Part shown: piece by piece, positions 56,758 through 64,000 of the stretch
How the letters are laid out: each line of letters starts with the position of its first letter
Numbering within the stretch: the first letter of the stretch is position 1
Assembly: GCA_958295665.1 (NCBI GenBank)
Contig: OY282560.1
Coordinates: 262,556,641 to 262,620,640 of the forward strand
From: Tipula vernalis
Lineage: Eukaryota; Arthropoda; Insecta; Diptera; Tipulidae
Reading direction: 5' to 3'
DNA length: 64,000 nucleotides
Program-made: the position numbers and the translations under genes
The notes under the pieces: generated by a model
Databases searched by the model: none
What the model saw: only the letters and a program-made list of their open reading frames with translations
What the model was told of the DNA's origin: nothing

Positions 56758-57090
56758 GAAGAAAAATTGTTTATCTTACACAAGTGTTACGGCCAACCTG
56801 CATTCAGCAATTATAGGTTTCCTGTTTGAATGTTTCTCGATATTTTGTTTAATTAAATTCAATAGTAGTTGGAAGTGATCGACGCTCATTCTAGTTGCTC
56901 GCTGAAAGTGTTCCGGATCATTCTCTTTTAGATTTATAAAACTCCGATTAAAAAATCCATGATTATCTCTAGACAAATTGACTGGTCTGATCCACCAACG
57001 CCTACGAGAAGCTATTGCTTTATAGTACTCATAACTTATGAGAACTATGTAAACTATATTTACAATTTTGATTAATTTTAGCAAATCCAT
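55738..57090 (-). CDS. Harbinger DDE transposase (HARBI1-like), two exons
   Basis: Exon 1 is 57090-56780 and exon 2 is 56641-55738, with an intron 56779-56642 bordered GTAAGA and TTAG; 1,215 nt, 404 residues. The splice joins CRLAVTL to YLAHGCSMQVLAWSF, restoring the helix-turn-helix region normally written ERLA.TLR.LA.G.S...L...F. Exon 1 also has RRRWWIRP, the usual N-terminal motif. The catalytic triad is intact: Asp174 in GSIDGKHINI, Asp264 in FVGDAACPL, Glu301 in RARIRIENSFG, followed by ANRWRIL and VLLHNFL. Length agrees with Harbinger transposases of 350-450 residues. It catalyses excision and insertion at TTA/TAA sites in the nucleus, with the MADF partner encoded convergently. Start chosen as the first Met before RRRWW. 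No stop or frameshift seen. Confidence 0.93.
56642..56779 (-). other. 138 bp intron of the Harbinger transposase with (TA)n
   Basis: Donor GT|GTAAGA and acceptor TTAG|G on the minus strand. More than half of the intron (56673-56754) is an uninterrupted TA repeat, so its length is likely to vary between copies. Confidence 0.85.
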
Positions 57091-57344
57091 TTAACGTAAA
57101 AATTATGTTTCACTTAGATTTCGCTCCTCTAATAACAAACAACCTTTAATTTTAATTAAAATTAATTTTTTTAAATTTCTTAAAGTATTAATTGAACAGT
57201 CAGATATTTAAGGTTATGTTGTTTTATTTTATTTTACCGTCGGTCGCTGACGCTCTTGATGTGTTTACTAAGGCGACATCGCCGGGCGATAATTGTATTT
57301 TGTCGTCGTCGCTTGTCGCTGTCGCTCTTGTTCTGTTTATACCT

Positions 57345-57529
57345 TTAAAGTCGTACATTTTGTTATTTTGTTGGGAAGTACTAAAAAAATGCATTTTTTT
57401 ATTGTTACATGTAAATAAATCCACGCCAGAATTTGAATAAATACACGAAATATTCTTATGAAATTATAATTTTTTTTAAATATTTAAGTTTATTTATTTA
57501 TAATAATATATTTTTTTATTTATTTTAAT
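57345..57529. other. AT-rich flank between the Harbinger and Tc1 relic
   Basis: No gene. If the Tc1 relic includes 53337-53883, this is the continuation of its 3' flank after the Harbinger insertion. Confidence 0.4.
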
Positions 57530-58506
57530 AATAAGTGCTCTTTGAAATAAGCTCAAATATTCTATTGGGCATTGAATCGTATAGCTACTTCAAATAATTC
57601 AAAGAAATGTCGGCCCAAGCAGCTTCGATGGCTTCAATAAGCGAATCCTTATCATTATACTGCTTATCCCCTTCATAAACCTTGCGAGAAAGCCATCCCC
57701 AATCGTTTTCAATAATATTTAAATCAGGAGAGTACGGGGGTTATTTAAGTAAATCGACGTTTCTCTTGGAAATCAAGCCTTTTACAACCCTTGCCGTATG
57801 TAGAGGAGCGTTATCTTGCTGATAATTCAATTTCAGTGGTCCGAACGGCTATTGGAACTTTGGAAATGCTGTATCCAAAATAGACAAATACGATTTAGCC
57901 GTCATTTTTCGATTTTGAAAAGCTAACTCAATCCCACCGTAGTATGAAATACCTCCCCAGACCATAACCCCTTCTTCCCAGCTATGATGTCGATTGAGAA
58001 CTAGCTCTTCTTTGCGTAGGTCATGGAAATAATAGTTATTTATAACCATCGGACCCGTCTAAATTGAATTTTTTCTCATCCGAAAACACGACTTTATACC
58101 ACTGGTTATTCCATGTCATATGCTCTTTCCCAAATTGAAGCCGATTGTTTTTTCGAGCTTCGTTTAATGGTGGCTTTTTCTTAATTTTCATCCGTTTAAG
58201 ATGTTTAGCTTTCTGTACGGCGCGACGAACGGTTTGTACACAGATATTAACACCGGCTTTCTCCTTGATTCTGCGAGCAGATAGAGCAGAATTGGAGGCA
58301 ATACGAATTATTTTACGCTTATCTACCGGTTTTAATTTCGAAACAGAATAGCCTTTAATATTTTTTCCATTCAGGATTTCTTAAATAATTTAGCACAACA
58401 GTGTGACTTCGGTCTAGTTTTCCGGCTATCGGCTCGAATGTCTTTGATCGTGGTAAGCATCAATTTTCCACTTTTCAACATCGTTTAGGCTTTTGTTTTT
58501 TCCCAT
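57530..58506 (-). pseudogene. Tc1-like transposase (DD34E) relic
   Basis: Minus strand from ATG at 58504-58506: MGKNKSLNDVEKWKIDAYH (first helix-turn-helix, then stops), KGYSVSKLKPVDKRKIIRIA, SALSARRIKEKAGVNICVQTV (second helix-turn-helix), KKPPLNEARKNNRLQFGKEH, FSDEKKFNLDGSDGY (first Asp), then EEGVMVWGGISYYGGIELAF (57849-58049), LNYQQDNAPLHTARVVKG (second Asp), PPYSPDLNIIENDWGWL (Glu) and SMPNRIFELISKSTYY near 57533. Between the second Asp and the Glu there are 34 residues, counting one stop, so DD34E. Stops and shifts at about 58380, 58050, 57850 and 57740. Confidence 0.88.
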
Positions 58507-59110
58507 TTTTTAAAAAAACAATTTACAACACTAATTTAATTTTTATTTAATATTTTTTATTTTAATAAAACTAAACAAAAGAAAGAAAAATGAACTGGAT
58601 TCATTCACGTGTAATATTAAAAATGAATTTTTTTTACCGTGTTTAAATGAAAAACAAAAAAGGAACATTTCCTAAGCCAACTAGAAAACAAATATTTAGT
58701 CATTTGATTAGTGATGAAATCATCTACCTTTCAGTATAGAACAAACAATAGCGATAGAATCCAAAAGAGATGAATTCGGTAATTCCCATTTTTTTATTTA
58801 GTGGATTTAATCTGCTGTAATGGACTTTACATATTCTTATTGCAAAAATAAATTGTACGTACGTATTACCCTCTCCTTCTATTCGCTTTACAATAGTCAA
58901 AACGTCAAAACAAATCGAATATGGCTGCCACCTTAGTGTGAAATGTGTCGTGCTTCTTTAATTTCATATCTTAGCAAAAATTCGTCGTTCGAAAGTTTTT
59001 CGAAGTTTTAAAATGATTTTGCTTTTTAACCGTTTAATTTTACATATATTTTCAGAAAATGGGTAAATGTAAAATTGTCATTCTAAATTTAAAACCAAAA
59101 ACATGATGTA
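58507..59110. other. Non-coding stretch with possible Tc1 right end
   Basis: GGATTTAATCTGCTGTAATGG at 58802 is the inverted counterpart of the motif at 53340. Nothing else recognised before the pogo relic. Confidence 0.4.
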
Positions 59111-59116
59111 ATCAAA

Positions 59117-59880
59117 ATGAAAGAAAACAAAAAAACAGTAGCGGAAATTTGCCAACGTTTTAAATGCAGTAAAACGCAAGTATACAACATTTTGATTAAA
59201 AAGGACGAAATTAAAAAACGGTTTAGCGAGGGAAACATAAATGATTTGATTTGCGAAAAACGGAGAGAAACAAGTTATGTACAAATTAACGAAGTTTTAT
59301 TTGAATGGTTTTGAGCAGTAAGAGGCAAAATTCTGCCGATATCAGGGCCAATTTTGCAGGTAATGGCATTAAAAATTGGTACAAAGGACAAATGAAGTGT
59401 GTGAAACCACGGCAGCGGAATGGAAAGAAAAATTGAACATTTTGATCGAGGGATACGAGATGAAAGTCGCAAATTGTGATGAGTCGGCGCTGTTCTATAA
59501 AATGCTCCCAAATAAATCTTTACAATCTTTACAAGTTGTCCAAAGAACGCTTAACAGTATTATTAACAGTTTTTGCAGACAGGACGATTTATCAAACTTT
59601 AATGATTGGAAAGAGTCAGAATCCCCGTTGTTTCAAAAAAATGGATAAATCGAAGTTATCAGTTAACAGTATCTTGTTCAACTTAATTTAGAAATGGAGA
59701 AGAGAAATTTACATATCCTACTGTTTTTGGATATCGCTACGTAGCACCCTAAAATTTTGCTCTCTAATGTCAAGTTGGTATTTTTTCCGCCAAAAACAAC
59801 AGCTGTACTTCAGCCTCTTGACAATGGAGTTATACAGAACATGAAAGTAAATTACCGAAAGCTAGTTTTAAAAACATCTT
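59117..59880 (+). pseudogene. pogo/Tigger transposase relic
   Basis: The frame at 59117 gives KKTVAEICQRFKCSKTQVYNIL, a CENP-B-type helix-turn-helix, then EVLFEWF; after a stop, RGKILPISGPILQV; later frames give MKVANCDESALFYKMLP (first Asp), KERLTVLLTVFADRT, IGKSQNPRCFKK (59376-59691), LLFLDIAT (degenerate second Asp block), FFPPKTTAVLQPLDNGVIQNM and YRKLVLKT. This is the pogo/Tigger order. Multiple frameshifts, large deletion after the first domain. Confidence 0.85.
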
Positions 59881-60585
59881 GGTAATATTAACCTAGTGGA
59901 GAAAGTGGAAAAAATTCTAAATATTCTTTTGGGTTACTTTTTAGTTATAAACTTCACTCGTATTTTTACTTTAGCATATTTCACTCAAAATTTTTATTGG
60001 AATTATATTCACTGTGTCCTTTCTAATATGCTTATATTTTGTTATTTGTTATAAACTTCACACTCGTATATGCGCCTTCACATAAATATTAGATTAGAGT
60101 AACTATGTATGTGAATATTGCAAAGCCAATACAAGTGTTTGTGCAAGTTGCGCTATACTGTCATAAGACAAACATAGTAAAAACAATGTACACTGACTTG
60201 AGTCGGTTTGCCACTGAGTTTGATATAATATTTTAATAAGAAATATTAATAATAATTTTAGGTCGTGTTTGCACACAACGATATACATATCACGAATACT
60301 AATACGCCAATGTAATTTAAATATTTAAATTGTATGTATTGGAACAGGGCGGCTTTTGTAGACGATTGTGTTGGTTTTGGAATTTTGGGATGTAATTCAT
60401 TTATTTCTGCAGCCAAGACGAATTAATATTTTAGAGTAGTTATATTTTTTTTTGTTTTATGTAATAAATTTCAATAATTTCTTACTGTCTGTCTTTACGG
60501 CTCTCAAAATTTTAATTCTTAAAACATGAGGTGTTTGGTCGATACCGTATGATCAGTCAATGCACAATTATTTGCTTTAAAATAC
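59881..60585. other. Unassigned AT-rich stretch
   Basis: TTATAAACTTCAC recurs at about 59946 and 60050 with CTCGTAT following; otherwise nothing. Confidence 0.45.
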
Positions 60586-61640
60586 TTGTACTTTTTTATT
60601 TTTTTCATGTTTTTGGATGCCAAGATGCGTCAAATGTGCTGGAAAACACAACGCGAAAGATGTACAGAAAGTAGAAACACCCTTGCAAAATTTATAAACT
60701 GTAAAGGGCATCATCATGCAAATTATAGAGGCTGTGAAGTAGCCAAAGAACTTCAAAGGCTAAGAAACAAAATGCATCAGTTTCCTCAAAACCCTAAGGT
60801 TACCAGAGAGACCAACTAAAACTAAAGCGGAGCCGAAACCACCAGGTATAGGTACAGAGCGGAAAAGTTATTCACAAATTGTACAGCAATCATCTAATGC
60901 TATGAAAGATAACCCCCTTGAAAGGATATGTCGAAGCATAGAAGCCATAAATATATGGCTAGCAAAGCAAGAACGTGGTCTAGAAGCTTTATATAAGCGT
61001 CTAGAAATCCATCAAACCTTGAACGAGGCAACAGCCCTCATGTACTAAAATAAGCAGAACATTAAGAATTGTCACCAGGAACGCGAACGGACTAGCGCAA
61101 CATGTTCCAGAGTAAGAAATTTTTCTAAAATTTTCTAAATTTGACAAAAACATCATTTATTAAAATACGTGATTATGAATGTTACCATGCTGTTCACCCA
61201 GGAGGAAAACCCACAGCAGGATCAACAGTAATAGTGAAAAAGAATCTCAAACAGTATGAAGAACCTAGTATAGAACAAGAAAGTATGCAAGTTAAAACCA
61301 TAAAAGTTGAAACTAACAATAATAATGAATACATTATTTCCTCTATCTATTGCCCTCCACGCTATAATCTAAACAAGAAGATTATAATAGACCCTTTAGA
61401 TCACTAGGAGATCCAATTTTATTATTGGTGGGGACTTTAACGCAAAAAACACCTATTGGGGAAAGACTTACAACCCATAAAAGAAAAGAGCTATTCGAAG
61501 CCGGACGAGTAAATAACTGCGAGTTCCACTCTGGAGGTAAACCAACATACTGTAACCGATTGAACTATCCACGTAGCTACTTCCTGTACTGTAATTATTA
61601 TTATAATGGTTTGAAATACGTATGTCCGTATTAAATGTCC
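60586..61640 (+). pseudogene. jockey-clade LINE, 5' half: gag end and endonuclease
   Basis: 60605-60819 ends a gag: CWKTQRERCTES is a broken knuckle and NCKGHHHANYRGCEVAKELQ the typical last jockey knuckle with its first Cys replaced by Phe. A Pro-rich tail follows with a frameshift and an ERLCRS-like region. From 61050: RIVTRNANGLAQHVPE (endonuclease start; catalytic Asn), then after a deletion LTKTSFIKIRDYECYHAVHP, GSTVIVKKNLKQYEE (61141-61407), SIYCPPRYNLNK, then shifted FIIGGDFNAKNTYWG (catalytic Asp-Asn) and KRKELFEAGRVNNCEFHSGG. Ends before the RT. It complements, without overlapping, the RT half at 29235-31354 of a similar element. Confidence 0.82.
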
Positions 61641-62510
61641 GAATCAAAACATTTAGGTGCAGTCATTCTATTGACCTATTTTTTTATGGATTCCAACGCT
61701 TACGCGATTCAATGTGTAATGATTAGCATAAACCGTCGGGCAATACACTACCTTGTTTTAGCGCGAATTTATTGGTATCGGACGGGTTTAAAGAAAAAAC
61801 AAAAACAAAAAAAACAAATTAATGATTATGGAAATATGAACTGATAGAAATATGGAAAACGGGAAATAATAGAATAATGATTGAGAAATGAGGTGAAAAG
61901 AATGGTCCACCAAGGTGAGTTGGGGACATCAATTTTTGCAAAAATTCAGATGGTGATTTGACTTCTAAGAGTATGTAAGCTTTAGAATATAATATTAAAA
62001 ACCGAAAGTAAAAAAAAAAATTTGTATAAAGATTAATTTTCAATTGTGAAATAAAAATGAAAAATAAATAAAATAAAAAACCTAACCCAGGTAGATTTAT
62101 GTAAATTTATCAAACATAAATGCAAATTTTATGTAACGAAAATAATAATAAACCAAGTAATAAACAAACATAAACTATATGATATTTATTAAATCGCAAG
62201 TCTTTGTTTTAAATTCGGTGTCTGGCGGAACGGTCTGAAAATCTTTGAGTGCAAGTTGCTCGGACATGATAGTGCAACAGGGTTATTGTGAAATAATTAA
62301 AAGTTAAAGTTCAAGTTTCAATTCCTAACGGTAGATCATATTCCGTTTTTGTTATAAAGATGGAAAGTTTCCATTTTTAATATATTTTTATTTTTTTTTA
62401 ACTGTGGCTTATATCACTGATTTTACTATATGAAAACACGTACATAAATGAATTTTACATAAACATTAATTAATTAAAATAATTAAAAACTTTCTTTTTG
62501 TGATATACAA
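61641..62510. other. Unassigned AT-rich stretch
   Basis: Short frames only, no motifs. Confidence 0.45.
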
Positions 62511-62514
62511 TTTT

Positions 62515-62580
62515 TTTATTATTTTTAAAAATTAAGACCGGTTTCGGACCTTCGTCCTTCTTTAGTTCGTGTTCTAATGA
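62515..62580 (-). repeat. Possible retroelement 3'-end fragment
   Basis: The minus strand reads CTAAAGAAGGACGAAGG then TCCGAAACCGGTCTT, a type of sequence often found downstream of Penelope-like or related reverse transcriptases. No coding sequence attached; weak call. Confidence 0.3.
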
Positions 62581-62639
62581 TGAAATTTTTTTTTTCACTT
62601 CTTACTTCTCCAGATTTCTTTTTGTGAGTCTATCTCAAA

Positions 62640-63285
62640 GACCAAGTTTACAAACAAAAACCAACAATACGTGAAAGTATGATTGAGCGAATCAGAAATG
62701 CTTGTGCCGAAATTCAACAGAAACACTTCTCAGTTGTGTATAGCCATTTGAAATGCGGATTAATAAGTGCATTGAAGTCGAAGGCCATCATTTTAAGCAC
62801 TTAATTTATTTGAAAGATGATGAGGCGAGGGGACTCATGTAAATCAAGCACCCTTTCCCAGTGTTTCAAAATTTGCAAAATGAATAAAATTTTTGACGAA
62901 AAATTTCGACTATTTACAATGAAACCGTGGTATTTTTATTGCAGACGTGTTGCAGAATCGTTTGCGTAGATTCTCAGTAGGAGAAATCGAAAAAAATTGA
63001 ATATCGTCAATTACAGCGCCATCTATCATGAATCGAAAAAAATGTTTCAGTCAAATTCTACGTATTTTTAGCCGTAGAATCCCAATCTGCAATAAAAAAT
63101 AGGTGTTCATATTCTAGTTTCAAAGTTACCCCCCAACCACCTATAAGGAGGAGGGGAGAGAGGTACTAATATTAACACTAATGTATTACCCAACGGAATA
63201 ATTAAATTTTAATCTTAACCACTTTTTCCGTAGAGTGCTTATTTTCCGAAATATATGAGTGTATCAGGTTAAAAAAATCACCCGG
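62640..63285 (+). mobile_element. mariner-superfamily relic: transposase C-terminus and 3' end
   Basis: 62660-62820 reads TIRESMIERIRNACAEIQQ and, in a shifted frame, KCIEVEGHHFKHLI, the C-terminal block of a DDE transposase abundant in insects. The non-coding remainder, with AATCTGCAATAAAAAATAGG, AGGAGGAGGGGAGAGAGG and TTTTTCCGTAGAG, ends at 63285 in AATCACCCGG followed by TA. The rest of the transposase is absent. Confidence 0.65.
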
Positions 63286-63515
63286 TATAGCTCCCAAAAT
63301 ATTAAGGCAAAATGTCTATCTAAAAATTCTTTATGACAAACACTGGACCCAAATTGATAAATTCATTAATTGACACAAAATTGATAGAGCCTTTCTATAT
63401 GTTTTCTATTCGGTAGTATAATATGAAGCCTGCTACTGTTTATTAATCAGTCTTTTTCAAGACCACTCTTTTCAATTGTAGACAGTTAAGTATTATCAAT
63501 CATTAATATTTTAAA
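63286..63515. other. Short unassigned stretch
   Basis: No feature seen. Confidence 0.4.
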
Positions 63516-63960
63516 TATGTCCTCTAAGAATATTCCTCATTACGATAGATACAGCAATTCCTTTCCGGTCATAAGGGAAATAATTTGGGACGATTATCTG
63601 AGAGCTTAAGTGATTTATTTCTCAATCTCCCTGTTTGTGCCAAAATGTACAGTGATTGTAGAAAACGAAGTGGTCCTAGAAATAGCATATGTTCACTTAC
63701 TTTGAAATCGGAATGTAGTTATTTAAGTTAATGGCTACAATTTCTTCTTCACAAAGAGAAGTTGAACTGGAAGATATGCTGAATGGCTTGAAAGAAAAAT
63801 TCTCGATCTTAGAAGTTACTAACTCTTTACAATCGTTCCAGAAACATGGAGTGTCAATAAATTAGCCAATGAGTTTAATTGCAGCTGGAAACTTGCAAAA
63901 AAAAAAAAAAAAAGAAAAAAAGCCTCTTATGATGTATTAATAGATATAACTGCATTGAAA
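63516..63960 (+). pseudogene. Transposon-associated insect protein relic, N-terminal part
   Basis: The plus strand gives ESLSDLFLNLPVCAKMYSD then CRKRSGPRNSICSL, and after a shift REVELEDMLNGLKEKFSILEVT, then ETWSVNKLANEFNCSWKLAK before an A run at 63898. The order (a LPVSxKMYSDxRKRSGPR-type block, a coiled ELExMLxxLKxKF segment, then P.SWS..KI..EF..S...A) is that of a protein family common in arthropods and thought to be transposon-encoded; I do not know its superfamily. Cut by the end of the window. Confidence 0.5.
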
Positions 63961-64000
63961 TATGAATATAATAGCAGAATCATATCTGGCGTGAAAGGGG

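Larger units (their letters stand above)
53887..57344. mobile_element. Complete PIF/Harbinger transposon, apparently intact
   Basis: 3,458 bp flanked by TTA at 53884-53886 and 57345-57347. The terminal inverted repeats begin AGGTATAAACA and match for 37 bp with two mismatches (53887-53923 and 57308-57344). Inside are a plus-strand MADF gene and a minus-strand DDE transposase, converging on each other, the standard two-gene Harbinger arrangement. Near both ends there are clusters of GCGACA motifs that could be binding sites. Both genes keep their frames and consensus splice sites, so the element could be autonomous. Confidence 0.93.

Noticed and set aside
56543..56783. Frames with repeated Ile-Tyr on both strands
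   Set aside because: Translations of the (TA)n repeat that lies in the Harbinger transposase intron.

Overview
This is an AT-rich, intron-poor eukaryotic window that is almost entirely transposable elements, element relics and satellites. I found no host gene I can defend, no rRNA and no functional tRNA. The element mix (maT and other mariners, Tc1, pogo/Tigger, PIF/Harbinger, jockey and an RNase H-bearing LINE, a Penelope-like element, gypsy, tRNA-derived SINEs, a Foldback-like element) points to an insect. A higher fly is my best guess, but that is inference from element types only.

Layout. 0-2.9 kb: a Penelope terminal-repeat fragment and an antisense transposase-domain relic. 3.5-6 kb: antisense gypsy relic (gag knuckles, protease, RT, RNase H). 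6.2-7.5 kb: full-length maT (DD37D) mariner with one nonsense codon and one frameshift. 10.4-16.9 kb: mariner C-terminal relic split by a 6.0 kb insertion flanked by a 26 bp direct repeat; the insertion carries kilobase-scale repeats and a pogo MITE. 16.9-19.8 kb: GGTTGAGTT-type minisatellite interrupted by a 1.44 kb Foldback-like palindrome of ~172 bp tandem repeats with a 9 bp target duplication. 19.85-20.18 kb: a tRNA-derived SINE with a 13 bp target duplication. 20.6-23.5 kb: mariner and LINE relics. 23.5-34.3 kb: a diverged segmental duplication (copies A and B) separated by a Penelope terminal repeat and a 5'-truncated jockey with a poly(A) tail; A and B supply natural empty sites for each other's insertions. 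38.1-40.7 kb: Penelope-like element interrupted by inverted terminal repeats that carry hammerhead-ribozyme motifs. 41.1-41.7 kb: nested MITEs. 45.4-49.5 kb: decayed LINE with RNase H and a (CCTAA)4 tail, next to a ~175 bp tandem repeat. 50.4-53.0 kb: relic of a poorly characterised insect DNA transposon. 53.9-57.3 kb: a complete, apparently intact PIF/Harbinger transposon. 57.5-64 kb: Tc1, pogo, jockey 5'-half, mariner-type and another transposase-family relic.

The only element that looks capable of acting is the Harbinger at 53887-57344. It has TTA target duplications, ~37 bp terminal inverted repeats, a three-exon MADF/BESS DNA-binding protein on the plus strand and a two-exon DDE transposase on the minus strand, convergently arranged, both reading frames intact after splicing. 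In the known Harbinger scheme the MADF/Myb-like protein binds the element ends and brings in the transposase. Between the two genes are a perfect 31 bp hairpin and a diverged second copy of the transposase C-terminus, which are the most unusual details in the window. The other strongest signals are four hammerhead motifs in Penelope repeats and the Foldback-like element.
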